NCBI RefSeq assembly: GCF_023051175.1
Contig: NZ_JALKII010000001.1
Coordinates: forward strand, 618,501-682,500
DNA from: Alcanivorax quisquiliarum
GTDB lineage: Bacteria > Pseudomonadota > Gammaproteobacteria > Pseudomonadales > Alcanivoracaceae
Direction: 5' to 3'
DNA length: 64,000 bases
Shown: piece after piece, positions 1 through 7,892 of the stretch
Layout: each line of letters opens with the position of its first letter
How positions within the stretch are numbered: position 1 is the stretch's first letter
Notes under the pieces: model-generated
Database searches by the model: none
The model's input: only the letters and a program-made list of their open reading frames with translations
Told to the model about the DNA's origin: nothing
Position numbers and translations under genes: made by a program

Positions 1-2
1 AT

Positions 3-182
3 CTGCCCGAGGCTCTCGCCGCTGAAAAACAGTCGCTGGTGGAGCAGATCCGTGCCGCCGTGCGCGGTGGCCGCTCAGGCGAAATCAGCGTCATCATTCG
101 TAGCCTGCTTGCAACCCAGCCGGGCGCAGTGACTTCCCCGGCAGCGCTATCACATTACCGCCGCCCGACGCCTGAAAGCTGA
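3..182 (+). CDS. C-terminal fragment of an unrecognised protein
   Basis: An open frame enters from the left edge and ends at TGA 180-182, giving about 59 residues of a protein whose start lies outside the window. The visible part begins LPEALAAEKQSLVEQIR, has amphipathic helical character with no membrane segment, and ends in a short basic tail (HYRRPTPES). I do not recognise the family. The reading frame has the GC-rich third positions of its neighbours, which supports coding, but so short a piece carries little more information. Confidence 0.45.
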   Translation: MPEALAAEKQSLVEQIRAAVRGGRSGEISVIIRSLLATQPGAVTSPAALSHYRRPTPES

Positions 183-317
183 CCACTTGCCCTGCCGCCC
201 AGACGCCGCTCCGATTGTCGCATAATGGCAACTTGCCATCCCCCCGTTCGGGGGTATCGCCCCCTACGCACCGCGTCTAGTATTCCCGGCTTGTTCACTG
301 ACAACCGGATGGAACCG

Positions 318-1088
318 ATGTTCAAGTTCAACGCTCACGCCCGCCCCATAACCATTGCACACACTGGATGTGAGGGCGCTGCAAATGATTTCGACCACGT
401 CACGCACCTGCAACGCGCCCCCACGGCAGCACTTCTGACAGTGCTTGTGCTGGCCTTCACCTTGTCGGGGTGCCTGCTTTTACCACAGAAGCGGGCCACG
501 TTTTCTCATCACAGCGCAGCCTCTGGCGAAATCCATAGCTTCTCCTATCCCGCTTCGTTGCGTGCTTCCACAATCCATATGGGCATTGACCCATCCATAC
601 CCGAACACGCCATGGAGAAACTGATCAAGCTCCGGGAGCAGTTGGAGGGCTACAACGACGAGCTTGCCAGAGCTGACACCAACGAGGTCAACGACCTCAC
701 CCCGAAGATCGAGGCCACACGCAAAGAAATTGGTGCACTCCAGCGCGTCTGGATGCGCCCCCGGATTCTGGCAGAACCGCCACCGGATGTAGCTAACAAC
801 CTCACCTTCAAGATAACGCCACGGGGCAACGACCAGCCGGCATCAGCCCCGGAGATTGATCTCGGCGCAACCTCGGTAGAAATCACCCGCGCGGTGGAAA
901 GCGATGTCAAACGACACCTGGCGTACCGGATAAACGAAGCGCTCTTCAATGAGCCCGAGCGTATTGGCGGGGAGCTCTACAAGACCCTGATGCTGGCGCT
1001 GATCCAGCAAAGCTATGCGCCACAAGAGTGCGCCTCATCGAAGACGGCCGACGACGCGCCCCAACCCGACACCTCAGCAGCCCAGTGA
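318..1088 (+). CDS. Predicted lipoprotein with a coiled-coil segment, function unknown
   Basis: About 256 residues from this start. A hydrophobic stretch (LLTVLVLAFTLSGC) ends in a lipobox L-S-G-C near residue 52, suggesting lipid attachment and an envelope location. The N-region before it is unusually long, so the true start is uncertain: ATG 309, ATG 318 and a farther ATG at 225 are all in frame and none has a good ribosome binding site. After the lipobox comes a charged helical segment (EKLIKLREQLEGYNDELARA) that looks like a coiled coil, then a C-terminal region without a recognised domain. It is transcribed toward the minus-strand gene ending at 1275. Confidence 0.55.
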   Translation: MFKFNAHARPITIAHTGCEGAANDFDHVTHLQRAPTAALLTVLVLAFTLSGCLLLPQKRATFSHHSAASGEIHSFSYPASLRASTIHMGIDPSIPEHAMEKLIKLREQLEGYNDELARADTNEVNDLTPKIEATRKEIGALQRVWMRPRILAEPPPDVANNLTFKITPRGNDQPASAPEIDLGATSVEITRAVESDVKRHLAYRINEALFNEPERIGGELYKTLMLALIQQSYAPQECASSKTADDAPQPDTSAAQ

Positions 1089-1101
1089 CACGGCCTGCCC
1101 A

Positions 1102-1132
1102 CCAGCGCCAGGCCGAAACGGTGTGGCGCTGG
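1102..1132. terminator. Hairpin after the lipoprotein gene, possible terminator
   Basis: CCAGCGCCA at 1102-1110 is perfectly complementary to TGGCGCTGG at 1124-1132, giving a 9-bp stem with a 13-nt loop just past the stop at 1088. No U-tract follows on the plus strand, so intrinsic termination is possible but weakly supported. Confidence 0.35.
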
Positions 1133-1256
1133 CTCGCAGGCATTGCCGTTGCTCACAGCAATTGTTGTGATGAAATATTGGCCTGCAGGCCAGCGCCGAT
1201 ACTGCCTGACTCGTCGTCTTGCCTGCCTCCGGGCTTTTCCGCGCCCTGCCCTGAAC

Positions 1257-1316
1257 CTTGTTCTGCGCCTTTTCTTACGTCTTTTCTTGTACCTTTTCTT
1301 GCGCCTTTCCTTGCGC
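1257..1316 (-). repeat. Five 12-bp tandem units at the 3' end of the Gcr-like gene
   Basis: Read on the minus strand the units are GCGCAAGGAAAG, GCGCAAGAAAAG, GTACAAGAAAAG, ACGTAAGAAAAG and GCGCAGAACAAG. They encode a Gln/Glu/Lys-rich tail. The stop codon TAA (1275-1277) lies inside the fourth unit, where other units have CAA, so the last unit is outside the reading frame's product. Confidence 0.8.
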
Positions 1317-3329
1317 TTTGACCGGCACCGGCTGCTCGCCTTTCTCTGTATCCACCGGCGTCGCAGGCGGATACAGCAAACCCGCTGGTCGCTCGCGCAA
1401 TACCTGAAAATACGCCTTCAGCAATTTGCCCGGCCCCGTGATACGCGTGCCACGTGCGCGCAAGGCGACGCTCAGTGCCAGGCCAAAACTCACCGCCAGG
1501 TTCACGCCGCCGATCATCAAGGCAAAGCACAGCAGCCGAACCACCTCAGCCGGCCCCGGCATGGCATAGGCGGCAGCATATCCCACCTCCGCAGAGGCGA
1601 AAGCCACATGGCGAATATCAATAGGCAGGCCCAGCAAGTAACCCACATACCCTGTGTAACCCAGTAACAGACCGAACAGGAAATTGCTCATCAGCGCGCC
1701 GTAGTTATCGTGCAAATAAGTGGCTACCCGCTCCCTCATGGCCTGCGGCAGAATCCGTCTCAACAAAGGGTGCCCGCGCAGCCGTTCGGCAAGATTGAGA
1801 TAAGCGGCGCGATTATCGAAGAACCCGGCAATCAGGCCTGAACAGAACAGCCACACCCCGGCGATGCCTGCATACAACAGTGCCGGGCTGAGCCAGGGAT
1901 GGAGGCCGGCGCGGATATACTCGTAGCGGTGCTGGTCGATCAGCTCAAGGCCAGCCCAGGCGCGATATCCCCAGCCCAGCAACCAGGCCACCGTTACCGC
2001 CAGCGCCACGTTGCCGAGCACCGCCACGAACTGGGTGCGCCCGACTTTCACCAGCAGTTCCGCCAGCTTGCGTGCATTGGCGCGGCCTTTCTCTCCCTGC
2101 TCGACTTTTTCCGCGATGCTGGCCGCAGTCATCGCAGGCTGTTTGGTGGCCACCGTGCCGTGCAGCATATGAATCAACACAAAGCCCAGCCCGTAGTTGA
2201 GCGCCACCAGCAGGGTTTGTGTAAACGGCGCCAGGCCAAGCTCAAGCACCTTCAGCTTGATCAACGCCATCAGGGCGATAATCACCCCGCCACCGGCTGC
2301 CGAACCGAGCATGCGAAAGTAATCACGCCGGTTGCCGGCGATGTAATGCTCGCCATGGCCACTTGAGTTTTCCGTTACGCTGCGCGCCAGCATGCGGCTG
2401 TTCTGCTGCCATAGCGCTCGCACGCTGTTACGTGCCGCCACCGCCTGCACCAGCTGCCGGAACAGTTCTGCGCTCCGTTGAGCGCGGGCCTGCGGGTCGG
2501 CCGGGCTGATCACATCCAGCAGATGTTCGATGCGATCCAGCGTCTGGCTCAGGCGCTCGAGCAAGTGGGTGATGGCCACACTGGCGCCCTGGCTGACGGT
2601 GCGCCGGCCCAGGCGCGCCACTTCCTCGGCACACTGTTCCAGTAACACGCGGGCGTGGGCATCGTCCGGGGATTCCTCCCCTTCGCCACGCAGATACGCA
2701 GGGTAGCCCTGCGCATACACCGCCAGCTCCCGTTGCAATGCCACCAGGGCAGAATCTCTTTCCACCATGCGTGGATCAAGGCGAATCAGCGTCGGCTCCA
2801 ACCCTTCGGCGGCGATCCAGATGGAGAGCAGCTCGATAGCATTGAGAATTTCCAGCGCCACGCGGTCGCGCAGCCGTTGCCCATCCTCCGGCGTGAACTG
2901 CCACAACAGCAGAAACAGGTCGAGCCAGGTGTCATCCGGCACTTCATCCACCCAGTCCATGTCGGATTTGCGGTGAAATACCAGAAAGAACACATCGCGT
3001 ACGCTGCTCATGTCCACGGGCGCCGGATTGAAACGCTCATACAGGCGCTCACCGACCTCCCGCAGAAAACCCCGGCGAGAGTAAAGGCCCAGGCTGGTCA
3101 GCAAATGGAAAAAACGGGCCTCTTCAAGCCAGTTGCGGAGGCGCTCGCTGAGGTCGGCATGTAGCTGCGGATGCGATTCCAGCACCGCCGCCAGCCCGGT
3201 GATCCGTTCTCTGGCCGCGCTTGCCGATTCCCGCCCGGAGGGGCGCAGCCAATCGACGATCAGCACCATGGATTTGACGGCGCTGGTTTGCGGGTCCGCC
3301 AAGCGGGTAAGCAGGGTTTGCAGGGACAC
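1275..3329 (-). CDS. Site-specific recombinase Gcr family membrane protein
   Basis: 684 residues from a GTG start at 3329, chosen because AAGGAAG sits 5 nt upstream; in-frame codons farther upstream lack such a site. The protein matches the family named after the gonococcal recombinase (COG4389): an N-terminal soluble half (from LTRLADPQTSAVKSMV) and a C-terminal half with several membrane segments (GGGVIIALMALIKLKVLELG, then NYGLGFVLIHMLHGTVATKQ). The HGTVATKQPAMTAA stretch is a conserved family feature. Despite the name, a recombinase activity is not evident in the sequence, and an integral membrane topology argues against a classical recombinase. The C-terminus is a repeat-derived KAQGKAQEKVQEKT tail. 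It is transcribed divergently from htpX. Confidence 0.8.
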   Translation of the reverse strand: MSLQTLLTRLADPQTSAVKSMVLIVDWLRPSGRESASAARERITGLAAVLESHPQLHADLSERLRNWLEEARFFHLLTSLGLYSRRGFLREVGERLYERFNPAPVDMSSVRDVFFLVFHRKSDMDWVDEVPDDTWLDLFLLLWQFTPEDGQRLRDRVALEILNAIELLSIWIAAEGLEPTLIRLDPRMVERDSALVALQRELAVYAQGYPAYLRGEGEESPDDAHARVLLEQCAEEVARLGRRTVSQGASVAITHLLERLSQTLDRIEHLLDVISPADPQARAQRSAELFRQLVQAVAARNSVRALWQQNSRMLARSVTENSSGHGEHYIAGNRRDYFRMLGSAAGGGVIIALMALIKLKVLELGLAPFTQTLLVALNYGLGFVLIHMLHGTVATKQPAMTAASIAEKVEQGEKGRANARKLAELLVKVGRTQFVAVLGNVALAVTVAWLLGWGYRAWAGLELIDQHRYEYIRAGLHPWLSPALLYAGIAGVWLFCSGLIAGFFDNRAAYLNLAERLRGHPLLRRILPQAMRERVATYLHDNYGALMSNFLFGLLLGYTGYVGYLLGLPIDIRHVAFASAEVGYAAAYAMPGPAEVVRLLCFALMIGGVNLAVSFGLALSVALRARGTRITGPGKLLKAYFQVLRERPAGLLYPPATPVDTEKGEQPVPVKAQGKAQEKVQEKT

Positions 3330-3549
3330 GGTCGCTTCCTTGGTTCCGGGTGGTCGGGCCAGCGGGAGCCGCTGGCGTCGGCAGAAGGTGCGTGGAGTGC
3401 CGGGGCAGCCCCTCGCGCAGCTAAGGAGAATGATGACAAAAAAACCGGCGGCAATCTTGATTTTCGGGCACAAGACCACAAAATCCATGTAACAATGGGC
3501 GCGCTGGCCAACAGCCGCCATCCTTGGTTACTTCGGAGATTCCCTTCCC

Positions 3550-4443
3550 ATGATGCGTATCGCCCTGTTCCTGCTCACCAACATCGCCGTGCTGGCGGTG
3601 GCCAGTGTCGTGCTCAGCCTGCTCGGTGTGAATTCGATTCTGGCACAAAATGGGGTGGATCTGGATTTACAGGCCCTGCTGATCTTCAGCGCCGTGTTCG
3701 GTTTTGCAGGCTCGCTGATTTCGCTGTTCATATCAAAATGGATGGCCAAGCGCGCCGCTGGCGTGCACGTCATCGAGCAGCCCCGCACTGCCACCGAGCA
3801 ATGGCTGGTCGCTACCGTGCGCGAGCTTTCGCAAAAAGCCGGAATCGGTATGCCGGAGGTCGGTATCTTTCCGGCACAACAGTCCAATGCGTTCGCCACC
3901 GGCTGGAACCGCAATGATTCGTTGGTGGCGGTATCCGAAGGCATGTTGAGCCGCTTCAGCCAGGACGAGATCCGGGCTGTGCTGGCGCACGAAATCGGCC
4001 ACGTGGCCAACGGCGACATGGTCACGCTCACGCTGATCCAGGGTGTCGTCAACACCTTCGTGATTTTCTTCTCTCGCGTGATCGGCCATGTGGTTGACCG
4101 CGTGGTCTTCAAGACCGAGCGTGGTTACGGCCCCGGCTTCTATATTGTTTCGATTGTCGCGCAGATTCTGCTCGGCTTCCTGGCCACTGCCATTGTCATG
4201 TGGTTCTCGCGCTTCCGCGAATACCGCGCTGATGCCGCCGGTGCCCAGCTGGCCAACCGCCAGAGCATGATTTCCGCGTTGCAACGGCTGCAAGCCGAGA
4301 GCCAGGTGCCGGATCAGATGCCCGAGTCGCTCACCGCGTTCGGTATCAACATGGGCCTGCGCTCGGGGCTCAAATCCCTGTTCCACTCGCACCCGCCGCT
4401 TGAGGATCGTATCGCTGCCCTGCGCGAGCAGCGGCACGGCTGA
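3550..4443 (+). CDS. htpX: Heat-shock membrane metalloprotease HtpX
   Basis: 297 residues, close to the usual 290-295. HtpX is an inner-membrane M48 zinc protease that degrades damaged membrane proteins. Two N-terminal membrane segments ([20 protein letters not shown] and a second around residues 38-58) precede the catalytic motif HEIGH (in [14 protein letters not shown]), with two further membrane segments after it and a downstream ExxxD-type ligand region ([14 protein letters not shown]). The start [11 protein letters not shown] is that of E. coli HtpX. It stands alone between the divergent Gcr-like gene and a convergent kinase-like gene. I did not find a clear sigma-32 promoter in the upstream gap. 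Confidence 0.95.
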   Translation: MMRIALFLLTNIAVLAVASVVLSLLGVNSILAQNGVDLDLQALLIFSAVFGFAGSLISLFISKWMAKRAAGVHVIEQPRTATEQWLVATVRELSQKAGIGMPEVGIFPAQQSNAFATGWNRNDSLVAVSEGMLSRFSQDEIRAVLAHEIGHVANGDMVTLTLIQGVVNTFVIFFSRVIGHVVDRVVFKTERGYGPGFYIVSIVAQILLGFLATAIVMWFSRFREYRADAAGAQLANRQSMISALQRLQAESQVPDQMPESLTAFGINMGLRSGLKSLFHSHPPLEDRIAALREQRHG

Positions 4444-4463
4444 GACGCCGCCACCAGAAGCAG

Positions 4464-4487
4464 ACAGGGCGCCATCGAGCGCCCTGT
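4464..4487. terminator. Hairpin between convergent genes
   Basis: ACAGGGCGC (4464-4472) pairs with GCGCCCTGT (4479-4487), a 9-bp stem with a 6-nt loop between the htpX stop and the end of the opposing gene. It is followed by only TTCG, so it may work as a shared, weak bidirectional terminator. Confidence 0.5.
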
Positions 4488-4512
4488 TCGTATCGCCTGC
4501 CGGCAAACCGGG

Positions 4513-5652
4513 TTACAGCTCGCCGCCCAGGCGATACAGCACCTGATCGTCGTAACCGGTAATCACCGGAATCAGCCCCGCAAGAGCCCGATCCAGTGCG
4601 GCATCGCCGCTATCGAGCAACAGCGGCCTGCCCTGCAACGAGGCCAGCTTGGCTCGGGTGGCCAGCACATGGATGCCATCACGCCCCAGCCGCCGGATGA
4701 TCTCCGGGCTGAACTGCTGGTTGCCCCTGCCGAACAAATGCCCCTGGCCGCCGATTACCGTCACAATGGCACGCGCCGGCCTGCCCTCGATGAGCACCAG
4801 TGCCTGCGCGGCGGTCACATCCGCCGCCCACAGCTCGCCATCACACACCACATCAACACCCAGCAAGGTATTCGGCAGGCCCAGCTGCGCCATGACCTCG
4901 GCCACCGTCGAGCCCGACCCCACCAGATAACAGATCCCCGGCTCCATCTGCTCGGCCATCCAGGCCGCCAGCTCGGTCACCTGCAATGCTTCGTTGTCGA
5001 TGGCGCCACACTTGACCTGTTGCAACAGGCGATCGTTGTCCGGCACGCGCAAGACCCCGTAAAACCGTGCCTTGACCACACCGCTGCGAAACGCCTGCTC
5101 GTCGATATCACGCACCTCGCCCTCTGTTAGCCCGATCAGCTCACCCTGCACCAGCGACCGCAGCAGCTGCCCCGCCGCTTCCGGGTTGACGGCGTAAACG
5201 CCGGAATGCATCTTGCAGCCCGCCGGAATACCCAGCACCGGCAAGGCGCTGGCCAGGCTGTCGTGAATATCCCGGGCGGTGCCATCGCCGCCGGCAAACA
5301 GCAGCACATCGATACCTGCCGCCTCCAGTGCCCGCACCGCGTGCCCGGTATCCGCCGGCCCGCTCGGGTTTGCCGGCTGCCCCAGCACCTGGCCCGTAAA
5401 ACCGGCTTCGCGCAGCCAGCGCTCGCCCATCTCGCCACCCCAGGTGAACCACTGCACAGCCGCCGCCCCGTCAAGCTCACGCAGCGCCCGCACGACGCGG
5501 TTACCCGCCTGGGGCTCGGCGCCTCTGGCCAGCGCCTCGGCCACGGTGGCTGCGCCATCCGTACCCTTCAGGCCGACCGCCCCACCCAGGCCCGCCAGCG
5601 GATTCACCAGCAGCCCGATGCGCAAGCCCGGTGATGCTTTTTCTGACATCAA
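4513..5652 (-). CDS. ATP-NAD kinase-like family protein (COG3199)
   Basis: 379 residues. The N-terminus IGLLVNPLAGLGGAVGLKG and the motif FAGGDGTARDI are hallmarks of the diacylglycerol/NAD kinase fold, in which GGDGT binds the nucleotide phosphates. The length and the GLKGTDG region point to the COG3199 branch rather than housekeeping NadK. The substrate of this branch is not known with confidence, so I do not call it an NAD kinase. Met1 (5652) and Met2 (5649) are adjacent possible starts. It converges on htpX and has its own intergenic region at 5653-5833. Confidence 0.85.
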   Translation of the reverse strand: MMSEKASPGLRIGLLVNPLAGLGGAVGLKGTDGAATVAEALARGAEPQAGNRVVRALRELDGAAAVQWFTWGGEMGERWLREAGFTGQVLGQPANPSGPADTGHAVRALEAAGIDVLLFAGGDGTARDIHDSLASALPVLGIPAGCKMHSGVYAVNPEAAGQLLRSLVQGELIGLTEGEVRDIDEQAFRSGVVKARFYGVLRVPDNDRLLQQVKCGAIDNEALQVTELAAWMAEQMEPGICYLVGSGSTVAEVMAQLGLPNTLLGVDVVCDGELWAADVTAAQALVLIEGRPARAIVTVIGGQGHLFGRGNQQFSPEIIRRLGRDGIHVLATRAKLASLQGRPLLLDSGDAALDRALAGLIPVITGYDDQVLYRLGGEL

Positions 5653-5833
5653 TCTGCCCCTCCTGCCGCTGCCCGTGGGCGGCCTTTTATAGCCGGGTTT
5701 CGTCCGGTTTCATCAGAAAGTCATATCTGGAAACAATACTTGCCTTGGCTGGCAGCCCGACGGCCGTTAGCTTGAATGGTGTAGCGGCCCAAGACCCGGC
5801 CGATCTGAAACAGGCAAGCAAGACAGGTGACCC

Positions 5834-6019
5834 ATGAACCGCAATCTACAATCCGACAATCTCCCCGCCGGGGACAAGGATTTCAATGGCGCCGCCCTGA
5901 TCGATGCCCAGGGACGTGAAATCCCGATTACCGAAGACATGGTGCAACAAGCCTGTGCCCATCTTGAGCGGGCCTGGCAGTATCCTGCTAGCGCACCAGC
6001 ACAGCACCAAGCTGGCTGA
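5834..6019 (+). CDS. Small conserved-looking protein of unknown function
   Basis: 61 residues (starts MNRNLQSDNLPAGDKDF), acidic and soluble with no signal peptide. An AGGTG lies 5 nt before the ATG. The composition is protein-like (FNGAALIDAQGREIPITEDM, then VQQACAHLERAW). Its last 32 bases overlap the 3' end of pdxB on the opposite strand. I do not recognise a named family. A coding function is likely but rests on codon usage and the ribosome binding site. Confidence 0.55.
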   Translation: MNRNLQSDNLPAGDKDFNGAALIDAQGREIPITEDMVQQACAHLERAWQYPASAPAQHQAG

Positions 6020-7130
6020 GTACCGGTTGCCAGGCCGGCGCTATTGCGCCGGCCATCTGCCAACCTGCCATTTCATGCCGTGCCGGGTAGCGTTTGCGTA
6101 ACAGATCAAAGCCGGCCGCTCGCTCCGCCTCACTCCGGTAATGCACCCCCTCGGGTGTCAGGCCCACCACTTCGCACAAACGCTGATGGTCATCCGCCAG
6201 CCGGTATCCCGCGTGCAGCCAGGCCAGCATACTCGCGGTATCGGTTATAGCGTGCGGCCACTGCCGTGATGGCGCCAGTGGCGGCATGGGCCGGCTTGCC
6301 GCCTCGCCGCACCACTGGCACAGCGCTTGATAAAGCATCCAGGTGCCACGCGTTTTGCCCTCGACACTGTAGCCCGCCACGTGCGGGCTGCCACTGGCGG
6401 CCAGCGCAAGCAGCGCCGGCGGCACCAGAGGTTCGGTTTCCCACACATCCAGCACCGTCACGGGGCCTGTGCCGGACCGCAACAGCGCCAGCAGAGCGGT
6501 GTTGTCCACCACTGGGCCACGGCTGGTATTGATCAGCAAGCGCTGCGGCCCCAGCGCGGCCAGCCTTGGGCCATCGAGCAGGTGGCGGGTCGGATGCGGG
6601 CCAGCGTCAACCAACGGCACATGCAGTGTGATTACATCTGCCGCCAACGCCTGCGCAAGTGTCACCAGCGTGGCGCCCGCCGGCGCCTGCTCAAGCCAGG
6701 GATCGTGCGCCAGCACCTTCATTCCCAGCGCCTGCACCAGCGCTGAGACACGACGGCCCACATTGCCCATGCCGATAACGCCCACGCTCAGGCCGGCGAG
6801 CTCGCCGGGCGGCCAGCTCAATATGGCCTGCAGCACATACTCGGCCACCGCCATGGCATTACAGCCCGGCGCGTGCGCGAAACAAACGCCGAGCTGACCC
6901 AGTTCATCAAGCGCCACATGATCCGTACCGATGGTCGCCGAGCCGACAAAGCGCACCGGCGTTCCTTCCAGCAAGGCGCCGTCCACCTGCGTCACCGAGC
7001 GCACCAGCAACACATCCGCCTGATTCAGCAGCGCCCGTTCAAGCGGCCGGCCGGGCGTAGTGATAATCTGCCCGATGCCGTCGAAAAGCGACAGGGCAGG
7101 CATATTTTCATCGGCGACGATCCGCAGCAT
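5988..7130 (-). CDS. pdxB: Erythronate-4-phosphate dehydrogenase PdxB
   Basis: 380 residues from ATG 7130; a TTG 18 bases upstream is possible but MLRIVADENMP matches the family N-terminus. PdxB oxidises 4-phosphoerythronate in the DXP-dependent pyridoxal phosphate pathway. The D-2-hydroxyacid dehydrogenase fold is clear: substrate domain at the ends, Rossmann loop GVIGMGNVGRR around residue 120, the conserved INTSRGPVVD segment, and the catalytic His in SPHVAGYSVEGKTRG, a PdxB-type signature. The C-terminal dimerisation domain is present. It converges on the small ORF at 5834-6019. Confidence 0.95.
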   Translation of the reverse strand: MLRIVADENMPALSLFDGIGQIITTPGRPLERALLNQADVLLVRSVTQVDGALLEGTPVRFVGSATIGTDHVALDELGQLGVCFAHAPGCNAMAVAEYVLQAILSWPPGELAGLSVGVIGMGNVGRRVSALVQALGMKVLAHDPWLEQAPAGATLVTLAQALAADVITLHVPLVDAGPHPTRHLLDGPRLAALGPQRLLINTSRGPVVDNTALLALLRSGTGPVTVLDVWETEPLVPPALLALAASGSPHVAGYSVEGKTRGTWMLYQALCQWCGEAASRPMPPLAPSRQWPHAITDTASMLAWLHAGYRLADDHQRLCEVVGLTPEGVHYRSEAERAAGFDLLRKRYPARHEMAGWQMAGAIAPAWQPVLSQLGAVLVR

Positions 7131-7262
7131 GGCAGTTCCAGAAGGCAAGCGAGAAGCGCATGATAACCGCCACCGCTGGCACTTGCAGGTGCCGTTGGCC
7201 CCGGCGCACGCACCGGTCGAACGGCCGGGCTTGATTTAAGCCTTTCTTCTCAGTTACAACTG

Positions 7263-7304
7263 TTCATCCAAGCGTGACCGGGGTGAATCACACGCTTGGT
7301 TGAA
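7263..7304. promoter_or_regulatory. Inverted repeat upstream of the nine-gene envelope operon
   Basis: CCAAGCGTG (7268-7276) and CACGCTTGG (7291-7299) are perfect inverted arms with a 14-nt spacer. The symmetry extends to TTCA/TGAA outside with one mismatch. It lies about 70 bases before the first start codon of the operon, between it and the divergent pdxB. It may be an operator or a leader hairpin; no U-run follows, so a terminator is less likely. Confidence 0.45.
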
Positions 7305-7374
7305 TCAGGAAAAGAGGTGGCCGAACGGATTACGGCACCCTCCTACAAAAATAAGACAGCCTCAGGCGATAACA

Positions 7375-7890
7375 ATGAAGATCCGACACTTGCTCCTGGC
7401 CATGCTGGTCACGGTGGGTTGTGTGCCAGCCGCCGTCGCCCAGGACACCGGGCTCTCTCAACGTATCCAGGCTCTCAAAGAGCAGGTGCTTGACCTCGAC
7501 CGGGATCTGACGTTGCTGGAAGAAGAGCTGCTCTACCCCAGCTCACAAGCGTCTTTTTTCCTGTCCGTGGATGTCGGCACCCCCATTCGGCTGGTGGATA
7601 TCAAGCTCACTCTGAACGGCGAGCACATCGGCTACCATTTTTACAGCGAGCACGAGTTCGAGGCGCTGACCAAGGGCGGCATCCAGCTCCTGCATACCGG
7701 CAATGTGCGCAGTGGCCGCAACGAGCTTGAGGTCAGCATGACCGGCTACGATCCACGCGGGCAGGATTACCAGCGCACGGTCTCGCACATCTTCAACAAA
7801 GGCCCCGGCCGAAAGCATATAGAGCTACGCGTCGTCGACGACCTTGATGCCATGCAGCATCGGTTCGACTTTCGCGAATGGGACCAGTAA
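7375..7890 (+). CDS. Exported coiled-coil protein, first gene of the envelope-machine operon
   Basis: 171 residues. MKIRHLLLAMLVTVGCVPAAVAQ is a clear Sec signal peptide with AxA cleavage before QDTG. Residues about 26-50 (LSQRIQALKEQVLDLDRDLT) form a predicted coiled coil. The rest is beta-rich with alternating hydrophobic residues (FFLSVDVGTPIRLVDIKLTL) and resembles an Ig-like or extracellular sensor fold without a name I can assign. It is followed 2 bases later by the next gene, so it belongs to the operon. Probable location is the periplasm. Confidence 0.8.
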   Translation: MKIRHLLLAMLVTVGCVPAAVAQDTGLSQRIQALKEQVLDLDRDLTLLEEELLYPSSQASFFLSVDVGTPIRLVDIKLTLNGEHIGYHFYSEHEFEALTKGGIQLLHTGNVRSGRNELEVSMTGYDPRGQDYQRTVSHIFNKGPGRKHIELRVVDDLDAMQHRFDFREWDQ

Positions 7891-7892
7891 CC

